The notes beneath the pieces were generated by a model. That model was not told the origin of the DNA. It ran no database searches and saw only the letters and a program-made list of their open reading frames with translations. This document shows positions 7,551-14,771 of a DNA stretch of 26,651 nt, in pieces. Positions within the stretch are counted from its first letter, which is position 1. Every line of letters starts with the position of its first letter. The position numbers and the translations under genes are program-made. The stretch is from an uncultured Muribaculaceae bacterium (GTDB lineage: Bacteria > Bacteroidota > Bacteroidia > Bacteroidales > Muribaculaceae), in NCBI GenBank assembly GCA_947644475.1, contig CANRZQ010000003.1, positions 1 to 26,651 of the forward strand, written 5' to 3'.

Positions 7551-9218
7551 TCAATAGTGGAATGATGAGCCTCCGAGGAATTCGCGCAGCAGAGACGTGG
7601 ACGGGATGTTCTTCTCGCCTATTGGGAGGAAGTAGGAGAGGAATTTGCGCAGGCGGTGTGCCTCGCCGTATTCGGGGATGTCGCGGGGGACGCGGCCGAG
7701 TATGTCCTCGGCGTAGTCTTTCATCACGCCGAGTTCGAACAGCAGGGAGGAGTTGAATGTGGCGTCGGCGTTTTCCTGATATGGGAAAATCCAGCGTTCC
7801 TCGCCGCGGCGCACCGAGGGCCAGCGTCGGATGGTGTCTTCGGCAGACGCTCCGCGGTATTTGTAGTCGCGGATTATGCGGCGGAGGAGGCGGTTGTCGG
7901 TTGTCGGCACCCAGTTGTGGTCGTCGATAGAGATAGTGGTGAGGGCCGACACGTAGATTCGGAATTTCATGTCTTCGGCCACAGCCGCCGTGAGTTCGGG
8001 GTTGAGGCCGTGGATTCCTTCGATAAGCAGGATAGAGCCTTCGGTGAGGCGTATTGTGTTTCCGCGGTATTCCCGTGTGCCGGTCTGGAAGTTGTAGGTG
8101 GGGAGCGCCACCTCCTCGCCTGCTATTATGGCGTTGAGGTCGCGGTTGAACAGCGGCAGGTCGAGGGCGTAGAGCGATTCGTAGTCGTAGTCGCCGTCGG
8201 CGTCGCGCGGGGTGCGCGTCCGGTCGACGAAATAGTCGTCGAGCGATATCATCCGGGGTTTCAGCAGGTTGGTCATCAGCTGTATGCCGAGGCGTTTTGT
8301 CGTGGTGGTCTTGCCCGACGACGACGGCCCGGCGATGAGGACCACGCGTGCTCCTCCGCGGTGGTAGCGTGCGGTGATCTCGTCGGAAATGCGGGCTATG
8401 TATTTGTCGTGGAGAGCCTCGGCCACGTTTATGAGCATGGCGGTGCGCCCGGCCTCGACGGTGCGGTTGAGTTCGCCGACGTTGCGCACTCCCACTATGG
8501 AGTTGAATTCGAGATAGTCGGTGAATGCCGTGTACATTTTTTCTTGTGTTATCGGCTGTGGGGGCACGGCAGGGTTTTCTGAGTCGAAGGTGCGGAGGAG
8601 GAAGCCGTCTTTATAGGGGTCGATTGCAAACACGCTCAGGCACCCGGTGGAGGGGGCGACGGTGCCGTAGTAACTGTCGCATATTCCGTCGAGGCGGTAG
8701 TATACGGTATAGAGGGTGTGGATTGATGAGAGCAGGTCGACCTTGTCGGTTAGGCCCTGTTCTTCGAATATGCGTATTGCGTCGCGTGTGAGGCGTTCCT
8801 TGCGCTCGAACGGGATGTCGGCGTCGATGATGCGTTGCATTTCGGCGCGTATGGCGTCGATGTCGTCTTGGGTGACCGAGCCGGTGAGCCCTGAGAGGCG
8901 GCCGTACCATCCGCGTGATATGGCGTGCTCGATGCGGAGCCGCACGCCGGGAAACAGGCGCGACACCGCGCGGTAGAGGACCATGCAGAGCGAGCGTACG
9001 TAGGTGCGGCTTCCTGAGGGGCTTGTCTTGTCGAGGAACTCGACTTGCTTGGGAGCGAAGACCTGATAGAGGAGGCTTTCGGTCTTGTTGTTGACACGCG
9101 CGCATATTGGCTCGAAGGGCAGGCCGAGGGTGCGTGCGATGTCGGCAAGTTTTTCGCCGCCTTGTATGTCGATGTAGCGTTCGAGGTTGACGCAGTATAT
9201 TTTCATTTGTTCGCTCAT
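7551..9218 (-). CDS. TGS-domain nucleoside (uridine-type) kinase
   Basis: This 555-residue protein has two parts. Residues 1 to about 60 resemble a TGS domain (YCVNLERYIDIQGGEKLADI). The middle region resembles the editing or connector part of threonyl-tRNA synthetase. From about residue 288 comes a uridine kinase-like P-loop domain with Walker A GPSSSGKTTTTKRL at 297-310, then SLDDYFVDRTRTPRDADGDYDYE, a DDYF-type substrate-binding block, and LLIEGIHGLNPEL. This fusion is known in many bacteria and is annotated as a nucleoside kinase. The likely reaction is phosphorylation of a nucleoside, with uridine the most natural guess. The ATG at 9218 is preceded by a G-rich repeat tract and an intact divergent promoter. 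It is probably co-transcribed with the secreted YD-type gene 30 bp downstream. Confidence 0.9.
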   Translation of the reverse strand: MSEQMKIYCVNLERYIDIQGGEKLADIARTLGLPFEPICARVNNKTESLLYQVFAPKQVEFLDKTSPSGSRTYVRSLCMVLYRAVSRLFPGVRLRIEHAISRGWYGRLSGLTGSVTQDDIDAIRAEMQRIIDADIPFERKERLTRDAIRIFEEQGLTDKVDLLSSIHTLYTVYYRLDGICDSYYGTVAPSTGCLSVFAIDPYKDGFLLRTFDSENPAVPPQPITQEKMYTAFTDYLEFNSIVGVRNVGELNRTVEAGRTAMLINVAEALHDKYIARISDEITARYHRGGARVVLIAGPSSSGKTTTTKRLGIQLMTNLLKPRMISLDDYFVDRTRTPRDADGDYDYESLYALDLPLFNRDLNAIIAGEEVALPTYNFQTGTREYRGNTIRLTEGSILLIEGIHGLNPELTAAVAEDMKFRIYVSALTTISIDDHNWVPTTDNRLLRRIIRDYKYRGASAEDTIRRWPSVRRGEERWIFPYQENADATFNSSLLFELGVMKDYAEDILGRVPRDIPEYGEAHRLRKFLSYFLPIGEKNIPSTSLLREFLGGSSFHY

Positions 9219-9291
9219 GGGAGTGGGGGGAGTTGGGGAGTGGGGAAGTTGGGAAGAGAGGCCGCCGCGTTGAAACGCGGGGCACCGTGGC
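9219..9291. repeat. G-rich tract plus 31-bp dispersed repeat in the kinase leader
   Basis: Bases 9219-9260 are variants of GGAGTTGGGGAGT and AAGTTGGGAAG, the G-rich repeat also found at 11756, 15932 and 23244. They contain at least four runs of three or more G. Bases 9261-9291 match 15961-15991 at 30 of 31 positions and include the hairpin CGCGTT-GA-AACGCG. Because the promoter lies further upstream, the whole segment would be transcribed as the 5' leader of the nucleoside kinase message, C-rich in the RNA. Confidence 0.75.
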
Positions 9292-9299
9292 TATATAAC

Positions 9300-9334
9300 T
9301 TGGCAAATTTAGGAAAAGTTTATTAAATTTGCAA
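9300..9334. promoter_or_regulatory. Divergent, overlapping promoter pair
   Basis: Plus strand: TTG (9300-9302), a 21-bp spacer and TAAATTTG (9324-9331) serve the RNA methyltransferase gene at 9340. Minus strand: TTG (9334-9332), a 20-bp spacer and TAAATTTG (9311-9304) serve the nucleoside kinase. The -33 of each lies just outside the -7 of the other, so the segment is a near-palindrome. The plus-strand message would start within a few bases of its ATG, with almost no leader. Confidence 0.72.
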
Positions 9335-9339
9335 TCGAT

Positions 9340-9864
9340 ATGGAAAAGAAAACGATTTTTGATTTGCACCGGGCAACGGTGGATGAGTTTCGGGCGGCGG
9401 AGAAGACTCCGCTGGTGCTTGTAGTGGATAATGTGCGGAGCCTCAACAATATAGGGTCGCTTTTCCGCACGTCCGACGCGTTTGCCGTGGAGCGGATGGT
9501 GCTTTGCGGCATCTCGGCCGTGCCTCCGTCGGCAGAGATTCACAAGACCGCGCTCGGGGCTGAGGACTCGGTGGCGTGGGTCTACCGTGAGTCCACGCTC
9601 GATGCCGTGCGCGAGTTGCAGGCCGAGGGCGTGACCGTGTGCTGCCTTGAACAGGTGAAGGGCTCGGTGGAGTTGCAGGAATTCAAGCCCGAGCCGGGTC
9701 GGCGGTATGCTGTGGTGATAGGCAATGAGGTGGACGGAGTGCTGCCCGAGGTGGTGGATGCGTCGGATGTGTGCCTTGAAATTCCGCAGCGCGGCACCAA
9801 GCATTCGCTCAACGTGTCGGTCTCGGCCGGTCTGGCGATCTGGCATTTCTTCACGCATCTATAA
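9340..9864 (+). CDS. TrmH/SpoU family RNA 2'-O-methyltransferase
   Basis: This 174-residue SPOUT methyltransferase shows the three family motifs in order. Motif 1 is VVDNVRSLNNIGSLFRTSDAF, with the Asn and Arg used in catalysis and RNA binding. Motif 2 is YAVVIGNEVDGVLPEVVD. Motif 3 is IPQRGTKHSLNVSVSAGLAI, which forms the knot that binds S-adenosylmethionine. The expected activity is 2'-O-methylation of a tRNA or rRNA ribose. The size is close to TrmH-like stand-alone enzymes without the N-terminal substrate-binding domain of RlmB, so tRNA is the likelier target, though this is inference. The ATG at 9340 lies immediately after the -7 box, so the transcript may be nearly leaderless. A decayed insertion element begins within 4 bp of its stop. 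Confidence 0.92.
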   Translation: MEKKTIFDLHRATVDEFRAAEKTPLVLVVDNVRSLNNIGSLFRTSDAFAVERMVLCGISAVPPSAEIHKTALGAEDSVAWVYRESTLDAVRELQAEGVTVCCLEQVKGSVELQEFKPEPGRRYAVVIGNEVDGVLPEVVDASDVCLEIPQRGTKHSLNVSVSAGLAIWHFFTHL

Positions 9865-9867
9865 ATA

Positions 9868-10422
9868 AGAGCCTGTCTCACAAGAAATGTTAACGATAGG
9901 GTCGCATATCGCGGAGTGATTTTTGCCGTGAACCTTGGGGGCTTGTCCGTAGCCACGTAACCGAGATGAACGGAAAAAAGCGCCCGCGAGATGCGACCCT
10001 AAGGTAATTTTTCTTCAGAGAAAGGAGTCGACGGGAACAAACGGATAAAGGACATCAAGCGGCATATAGCCGTCGAAATCGACGGACTGCCTTTGGATGT
10101 TGTCGTCACACGGGCAAATATCCACGATGCTCGCGCTGCATATCCATTGAGCGCACGCGTATCGAATGCATTGCTAAAGTAGGAATGTTTTTAATTCTTA
10201 TTAGAGGAATCTGAAAAATCCCGTCCCGATACGTTTCAACCAATCGATCATCTTGTACGCAAAGATTAGGAGACGGCAGGAAGTTACCATTGCCTCGGCC
10301 ACTCGTTGGCATTTTTGTCCGTGTTCATCGGTCACAATGCCCGCATTGCTCCCTCTTCGCACGAACAAATCTGCTCAACGATTGGCCGCCCTATCGTTAC
10401 CATTTCTTGTGAGACAGGCTCT
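9868..10422. mobile_element. Decayed IS5-like insertion element with 36-bp inverted repeats
   Basis: The ends pair over 36 bp (9866-9901 with 10389-10424, one mismatch). Both contain GAGCCTGTCTCACAAGAAAT and then a CGATAGGG block. Taking the ends at 9868 and 10422 leaves the dinucleotide TA on both sides, which would fit a TA target duplication. Just inside the left end, a second inverted repeat pairs 9898-9914 with 9984-10000 at 16 of 17 positions. Inside is only a fragment of a DDE transposase, plus a short minus-strand open frame of about 55 codons (about 10205-10370) with no recognised relative. At about 555 bp the element cannot encode its own transposase, so it would be moved only in trans. 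It fills most of the 650-bp gap between the methyltransferase and the next gene. Confidence 0.8.
10003..10183 (+). pseudogene. IS5-family DDE transposase fragment
   Basis: An open frame without a start codon reads GNFSSEKGVDGNKRIKDIKR and then HIAVEIDGLPLDVVVTRANI, followed by HDARAAYPLSARVSNALLK and a stop. The pattern DGNKRxKxxKRHIxVDxxGLPLxVxVTxANxHD is the middle of IS5-group transposases, around the second catalytic Asp region. The N-terminal third and the C-terminal segment with the last catalytic residues are absent. It lies inside the inverted repeats at 9868-10422. Confidence 0.78.
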
Positions 10423-10449
10423 TAAACAATGTTAAAAAATGGGTGCCGG

Positions 10450-10483
10450 TTGCGACAGAGAATAAAAATAATTGTTATTTTTG
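10450..10483 (+). promoter_or_regulatory. Possible promoter of the membrane/DUF4919 gene pair
   Basis: TATTTTTG (10476-10483) fits the -7 pattern, with TTG at 10450-10452. The 23-bp spacer is 2-3 bp longer than usual. The start codon is at 10515, about 25 bp beyond the predicted start point. The promoter lies outside the insertion element, so the element did not separate these genes from their own signal. Confidence 0.45.
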
Positions 10484-10514
10484 CAATAATCTATAAAAAC
10501 AGAGCAGACGAGAG

Positions 10515-11021
10515 ATGACACCCATGGATATATTTTTGATGGTGATAGCCGGGCTGGTGCTTGCCGCAGTGGCCGGCCTCGCGTTTTATCTGGCCTGGAA
10601 GGGCCGGGTGGAGGGCGTGATAGCCGTGTATGTGGCGTTGTTGCTTTGCGGCCACGGGCGTGTGCCCGCGGGACAGCTCGTGTTCTGGGGCGCGGCTACG
10701 GCTGTGACCGTGGCGCTTATGCTGCTTCTTCCGCGTAAGGTGTCGAAATCGACAGTGGGCATGGCCTATCTCACATCCGGAGGCTTTGTGGGCATGATTG
10801 TGGGGCTTTCTCTCGGCACCATGGCGTCGCTTATCTTGTGCTCGGCCGCAGGCTGCCTGCTTGGCGCGTTTGCCGTCGGGCGGCTCGACACCGGCCGTGT
10901 GCTCGGGTTCCCTTCGCGCAAGTTTTTCAATTATGTGTGTGCAAAGGGGCTGCCGGTTGTGGTGCTTTTCTCGATGCTCGGCCTTATTCTTTCTCCATTA
11001 TTCTCATATAGCTGGCAATGA
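10515..11021 (+). CDS. Small integral membrane protein of unknown function
   Basis: This is a 168-residue protein made largely of hydrophobic segments: about residues 5-27 (FLMVIAGLVLAAVAGLAFYL), 33-45, 53-70 (LVFWGAATAVTVALMLLL), 83-118 (long and Gly-rich, probably two helices) and 145-163 (PVVVLFSMLGLILSPLF). Four to six membrane spans are likely. I do not recognise a family. The stop overlaps the start of the next gene by 4 bp (ATGA), so the two proteins are translationally coupled and may act together at the envelope. A second in-frame ATG at 10524 is an equally possible start. No signal for a substrate or enzyme activity was seen. Confidence 0.7.
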   Translation: MTPMDIFLMVIAGLVLAAVAGLAFYLAWKGRVEGVIAVYVALLLCGHGRVPAGQLVFWGAATAVTVALMLLLPRKVSKSTVGMAYLTSGGFVGMIVGLSLGTMASLILCSAAGCLLGAFAVGRLDTGRVLGFPSRKFFNYVCAKGLPVVVLFSMLGLILSPLFSYSWQ

Positions 11022-11755
11022 TTACATTGAAAAAACTGAAATATCCGATATTGGCGTTTGCGCTGGCCGTTTCGGCCTGCGCCTATGGCGCGGTGAACCG
11101 GCCAAAGGTTGTGAAGCCCGACCTTGAAAAGATAAAGACGGAGTCGACCGACCCCGATTCGCGTTATTATTATCCCCGGTTGCTGAAAATGTTTATGAGC
11201 AACGACACGGTGATGACCGATGACGATTACCGCTATTTTTATTACGGCACTCTTTTCCAGGAGGATTTCGACCCGTACCGCGAGCCGGTAGATGCCGAGC
11301 GTCTCAACAAGATAGAGCCGCTGTATTACAAGACTGAGCATTCCATCGCAGAGAAGGATATGATGATGCAGTATGCCCAGGAGGAACTGGCCAACAATCC
11401 TGTCGACCTGGTGCAGTTGAAAAATCTCGTGTATGTATACGAGAAGAAGGCCAAGGTGAATCTTGCCAAGATATGGAAGCACAAGCTGAATCATCTGTTG
11501 CTTACGATTGCCTCGTCGGGCACGGGAGCAGACACTGACAATGCGTGGATTGTGGTTTATCCCCGGCATGAGTACGATTTTTTGAATCTGTCGGGGCTTA
11601 CGGCGCAGGCCCAGGAGTTTGTCCCGCCGTATTATGAGCGCATTACAGTGCAGCCGAAGTCGGAGAAAGATCCGTCGGCTTATTATTTCGACATCCATTC
11701 GCTGCTGGAGCAGTATTATCTGAAGCATCCGGGCGAGATGGCGGAGCAGCAGTAA
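11018..11755 (+). CDS. DUF4919 domain exported protein
   Basis: This 245-residue protein has an N-terminal export signal (LKKLKYPILAFALAVSACAYG). VSAC could be a lipobox, which would make it a lipoprotein, but cleavage after AYG by signal peptidase I is also possible. The body matches the DUF4919 pattern as I know it from Bacteroidales: DPDSRYYYPRLLKMFMSNDT, the acidic and aromatic block DDDYRYFYYGTLFQEDFDPY, an alpha-helical middle (MMMQYAQEELANNPVDLVQL) resembling a TPR-like helix pair, and a closing YYFDIHSLLEQYYLKHPGE. The function of the family is unknown. It overlaps the membrane protein gene upstream by 4 bp. Downstream, the gap to the convergent acyltransferase gene is only a G-rich repeat. 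Confidence 0.8.
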   Translation: MITLKKLKYPILAFALAVSACAYGAVNRPKVVKPDLEKIKTESTDPDSRYYYPRLLKMFMSNDTVMTDDDYRYFYYGTLFQEDFDPYREPVDAERLNKIEPLYYKTEHSIAEKDMMMQYAQEELANNPVDLVQLKNLVYVYEKKAKVNLAKIWKHKLNHLLLTIASSGTGADTDNAWIVVYPRHEYDFLNLSGLTAQAQEFVPPYYERITVQPKSEKDPSAYYFDIHSLLEQYYLKHPGEMAEQQ

Positions 11756-11797
11756 GTTGGGGAGTTGGGATGTTTGGAAGTTTGGCAGATTGGGAAG
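11756..11797. repeat. G-rich AGTTGGGA-type repeat between convergent genes
   Basis: The whole 42-bp gap between the DUF4919 gene and the convergent acyltransferase gene is degenerate tandem copies of the G-rich word: GTTGGGGAGTTGGGATG, TTTGGAAGTTTGG, ATTGGGAAG. Related tracts lie at 9219, 15932 and 23244. No hairpin terminator was seen here. Confidence 0.65.
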
Positions 11798-12814
11798 TTA
11801 CTTGCGCGGCAGGAGCCTTTCGAGGCGCGTGCATGCCCATGCTACGGCAAGGGTGAGGGCACAGGCAAGGGTGGCTGCGGTGTCGGGCGATGTTCCACGT
11901 GGAACAAGTGCGCCAATCAGGGCGTAGCCCATGTTCTGATGCACAAGATACCATGCAAGGGTTATGCCGGCGACGGCTCCGATGAATGTGGCGATTCTTG
12001 CCGGCATTGCGGGCCGGATGATGATGGCGGCGATGAACAGGGCTGTATATACCGGAAACCATATGCTGCCGAGTTTGGCATATACGGCGCACCACAGGAC
12101 AAGGGCCAGGATGAGCGCGCAGAGTAGCGGACGGTTGGCTCTGTTTTTGTAATCGGCAAGAAGTTTCGGCCCTTTTTCGATTAGCAGGGCGGTGACTATG
12201 CCTATGAACACGCACCATATGTAGTGGCGGCCGCCGATTATTTTGGCTATGCGGTCGAATATCTTTATGTCGGTGGCGATAAACAGCAGCGTGCAGGCGG
12301 CGTTTATGCCCACGATAATCATTAGTATATTCAGGCGTTTCTTTGGCGGGGCGAGCAGGGCGAGGGCGAATATGAACTGGATGAGGAGCAGTGTCTCGAG
12401 AAACCAGTGTGCTCCGTCGACGTGGCGCGCGCCTTTGCCGATGGGGAAGATGAGGAGGTTCTGGATGAATTGGACGAGGGTGCAGTCGCGTTCGCCGGCA
12501 GATATGAAGAATTGGCTGCCGACTATGGCCACGCAGCATATGATGAACAGTGGCCAGAACCGCATGTATCGGCGCAGGCAGTAGCGTCCGAATTGCCGCG
12601 GGCCATGGCCGGCGGGGCGGAGCTGTGATGTGGCGGCGAAGAACCCGCTGATAATGAAGAATATGGCCACGCCGACAGTGCCTCCGTTTTCGAAAGTGAA
12701 CCGGAAGGGCAGGTCGACGCCATAGACCTTGTTGTAGTGGACGGTGTAGTGAAAGAGCACAATCCAGACAAGGAGGATTATGCGCAGCAGGTCGATGAGG
12801 ATGTTGCGGGACAA
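11798..12814 (-). CDS. Acyltransferase 3 family membrane protein
   Basis: This 338-residue protein has about ten hydrophobic helices. The first helix contains the family signature of an Arg before and a His after a hydrophobic run (RNILIDLLRIILLVWIVLFH), followed by FFIISGFF. These features mark acyltransferase-3 proteins, which transfer acetyl or other acyl groups to sugars of O-antigens, exopolysaccharides or other envelope carbohydrates. The donor and acceptor are not predictable. The start used is a TTG at 12814. The frame is closed by a stop only four codons upstream and contains no ATG in that stretch, so a TTG (or rarer ATT) start must be used. The gene follows recA in the same direction across an 84-bp gap holding a large palindrome. 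It may therefore have its own promoter, although none was identified. Confidence 0.85.
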   Translation of the reverse strand: MSRNILIDLLRIILLVWIVLFHYTVHYNKVYGVDLPFRFTFENGGTVGVAIFFIISGFFAATSQLRPAGHGPRQFGRYCLRRYMRFWPLFIICCVAIVGSQFFISAGERDCTLVQFIQNLLIFPIGKGARHVDGAHWFLETLLLIQFIFALALLAPPKKRLNILMIIVGINAACTLLFIATDIKIFDRIAKIIGGRHYIWCVFIGIVTALLIEKGPKLLADYKNRANRPLLCALILALVLWCAVYAKLGSIWFPVYTALFIAAIIIRPAMPARIATFIGAVAGITLAWYLVHQNMGYALIGALVPRGTSPDTAATLACALTLAVAWACTRLERLLPRK

Positions 12815-12842
12815 AATGATTACAAATTATGAATGACGAATG

Positions 12843-12893
12843 ACTAATGACTAATGACGAATTAAAATTCAAAATTCGTCATTAGTCATTAGT
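12843..12893. terminator. 21-bp palindrome downstream of recA
   Basis: Perfect 21-bp arms (12843-12863 and 12873-12893) pair around a 9-nt AT-rich loop, 6 bp after the recA stop. The arms consist of the repeated word ACTAATGACGAAT, which continues outside the stem on the left (GAATGACGAATGACTAATGA). It probably ends or stabilises recA transcripts. The low GC content and simple repeats suggest a repeat-derived element more than a classical terminator. Confidence 0.55.
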
Positions 12894-12898
12894 GATTA

Positions 12899-14080
12899 TT
12901 ACAGGTCTTCCTCGAGGTCGAATTCTTCGTCGAAGAGGTTGTCGGGGGCTTCGGCCGGAGTGTTTTCTACGGGCTGGGGAGTGTCGTCGTCATCGCCGGC
13001 CTTTTTGGCTTTTTTGGCGGGGCGCAGTTCGCCGTCGTGGTCGGCGGCATACATTGCGTCCATGATTTTCTTTTCGAGTTCGGCGGCCAACTCGGGGTTT
13101 TCCTGGATGTATCGCTTTGCGGCGTCGCGTCCTTGCCCTATTTTCGCGTCGGCGTAGCTGAACCAGGAGCCGGATTTCTGGATCACTTCGTATTCTACGG
13201 CGAGGTCGAGGATTTCGCCGGCCTTGGAGATGCCTTCTCCGAACATGATGTCGAATTCGGCGCGTTTGAAGGGAGGAGCGACCTTGTTTTTCACTACTTT
13301 GATGTAGGCGCGTTTTCCGAGGACGTCGTCGCCGTCCTTGATGGGGTTGCGCGAGCGGATGTCGATGCGGACCGATGCGTAGAATTTGAGGGCGTTGCCG
13401 CCGGTGGTGGTTTCGGCAGGGCCGAACATTACGCCGATTTTTTCGCGCAACTGATTGATGAATATGCAGGTGGTGTTTGTGCGGGCGATGGCGCCTGTAA
13501 GTTTACGCATGGCCTGCGACATGAGGCGGGCTTGCAGGCCGACGTTGCGGTCGCCCATCTCGCCCTCGATTTCGTTCTTTGGGGTAAGGGCTGCCACGGA
13601 GTCGATTACGATGATGTCGATGGCGGAGGAGCGGATGAGCTGTTCGGCGATTTCGAGGGCCTGCTCCCCGTTGTCGGGCTGGGATATGAGGAGGTTGTTT
13701 ACGTCGACGCCGAGTTTTTGGGCGTAGAACCGGTCGAAAGCATGTTCGGCATCGATCATTGCGGCGATACCGCCGGCTTTCTGTGCTTCGGCGATGGCGT
13801 GGATTGCGAGGGTGGTTTTGCCGGATGATTCGGGGCCGAAAATTTCAATGATGCGTCCGCGGGGGAATCCTCCTACGCCGAGGGCGTAGTTGAGGCCGAT
13901 TGAGCCGGTGGGTATCACTTCGACTTGCTCTATGTTGTCGTCGCCGAGTTTCATCACGGCTCCGCGTCCGTAAGATTTCTCAATCTTGCCGAGGGCCTGG
14001 GCCAGGGCGTCGAGACGGGCCTGTTTTACGGCTTCTTCGGGAGAGACGGCTGCTGCTGCTTTTGAAGTTTTCTTTGCCAT
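12899..14080 (-). CDS. recA: Recombinase RecA
   Basis: RecA forms ATP-dependent filaments on single-stranded DNA, drives strand exchange, and stimulates LexA-type self-cleavage. The 393-residue protein has Walker A GPESSGKTT at residues 82-90, the DNA-binding loops around EIEGEMGDRNVGLQARLMSQ and INQLREKIGVMFGPAETTTG, the ALKFYASVRIDIR strand, and an acidic C-terminal tail ending EEFDLEEDL. The stretch MIDAEHAFDRFYAQKLGVDV has Phe where E. coli has Leu (DAEHALD), a variant I recall in other Bacteroidetes. The tail is extended by about 40 residues rich in Lys and Asp, and truncation is not suspected. No LexA-type operator was recognised upstream. Confidence 0.98.
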   Translation of the reverse strand: MAKKTSKAAAAVSPEEAVKQARLDALAQALGKIEKSYGRGAVMKLGDDNIEQVEVIPTGSIGLNYALGVGGFPRGRIIEIFGPESSGKTTLAIHAIAEAQKAGGIAAMIDAEHAFDRFYAQKLGVDVNNLLISQPDNGEQALEIAEQLIRSSAIDIIVIDSVAALTPKNEIEGEMGDRNVGLQARLMSQAMRKLTGAIARTNTTCIFINQLREKIGVMFGPAETTTGGNALKFYASVRIDIRSRNPIKDGDDVLGKRAYIKVVKNKVAPPFKRAEFDIMFGEGISKAGEILDLAVEYEVIQKSGSWFSYADAKIGQGRDAAKRYIQENPELAAELEKKIMDAMYAADHDGELRPAKKAKKAGDDDDTPQPVENTPAEAPDNLFDEEFDLEEDL

Positions 14081-14130
14081 GTGTGGTATATGGTTTTTTA
14101 TTGTTTGTCGTTTTTGGTTGTCTTGCGATG

Positions 14131-14138
14131 CAAAGATA
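14131..14138 (-). promoter_or_regulatory. Candidate -7 box of the recA promoter
   Basis: TATCTTTG on the minus strand, about 50 bp before the recA ATG, matches TAnnTTTG exactly. No clear TTG was found at the -33 position, so the promoter may be weak or activator-dependent. The rest of 14139-14307 is AT-rich with no recognisable feature. Confidence 0.45.
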
Positions 14139-14307
14139 GCGCGAGGCCTGTGCCGGTTATATGCCCACTGCTATTAATTTGTGTTAAAACTATGAATTAT
14201 ATTTTTGCCTGTGAACTTTCTTGCGTGAAGCGATGTTTTAATTTTACAAAAAGCAAAAATACTTTTTCCATTGCAAGAAATGTGATAATGATTGGTTTAT
14301 TATCTAA

Positions 14308-14335
14308 CGTGGAGATTCCGTGAGGCATCTCCACG
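14308..14335 (-). terminator. Hairpin downstream of the DUF1573 gene
   Basis: A perfect 9-bp stem (CGTGGAGAT at 14308-14316 with ATCTCCACG at 14327-14335) with a 10-nt loop lies 21 bp past the DUF1573 stop. Flanking CTAA/TTAG bases may add weak pairing. The U-run beyond it is short. Confidence 0.5.
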
Positions 14336-14356
14336 ATTAGTTTTTGGGGGTATGGG

Positions 14357-14767
14357 TTATTTTGATTTGGGGATTACGTTACCCTTGATGCGCAGACGTG
14401 TCTTGCGGCTGTGGGGGTCGTTTGAGGTTACGTCTATTGTCTTGTTGAACTCGCCCGGACGTCCGGCGGGGTTGTACGTTACTTTTATTTTGTCTTTTTT
14501 GCCGGGGGCGAGCGGCGCCTTTGGATATGAAGGGCGTGTGCATCCGCAGGATGCGATGGTCTTGAGGATTACCAGGGGGGCGGCTCCGGCGTTGTCGAAC
14601 TCGAATTCGTGGGTTACGGGGCCGTCGGCCTCGCGGATTGTGCCGAAGTCGTAGACGGTCTCGATAAAGTGGATTTTCGGAGCGTCTTTTTCTTTTGCCG
14701 ATGCTCCGAGGACTATTGAGAGGGTGAGGATGAGGAGGAGTGATATTTTCAGTTTCATTGGAGGCAT
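14357..14767 (-). CDS. DUF1573 domain exported protein
   Basis: This is a 136-residue protein with a signal peptide (KLKISLLLILTLSIVLGASA). It then forms a single Ig-like beta domain typical of DUF1573: FIETVYDFGTIREADGPVTH, EFDNAGAAPLVILKTIASCG (Cys74 and Cys76 in the conserved CGCT), YNPAGRPGEFNKTIDVTSND. The family is abundant in Bacteroidetes. Its members resemble ASPM/SPD-2/Hydin-type beta domains and probably act in the periplasm, but no activity is established. Two starts are possible: 14767 (MPPMKL) and 14758 (MKLKIS). The second gives a cleaner signal peptide. The gene starts 4 bp after the meaB stop, so it is read from the meaB transcript. Confidence 0.88.
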   Translation of the reverse strand: MPPMKLKISLLLILTLSIVLGASAKEKDAPKIHFIETVYDFGTIREADGPVTHEFEFDNAGAAPLVILKTIASCGCTRPSYPKAPLAPGKKDKIKVTYNPAGRPGEFNKTIDVTSNDPHSRKTRLRIKGNVIPKSK

Positions 14768-14771
14768 GAGT

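Noticed and set aside
14081..14356. A LexA-type operator upstream of recA.
   Set aside because: No palindrome resembling known SOS boxes could be found between the recA start and the DUF1573 gene. Only a -7-like box was seen.
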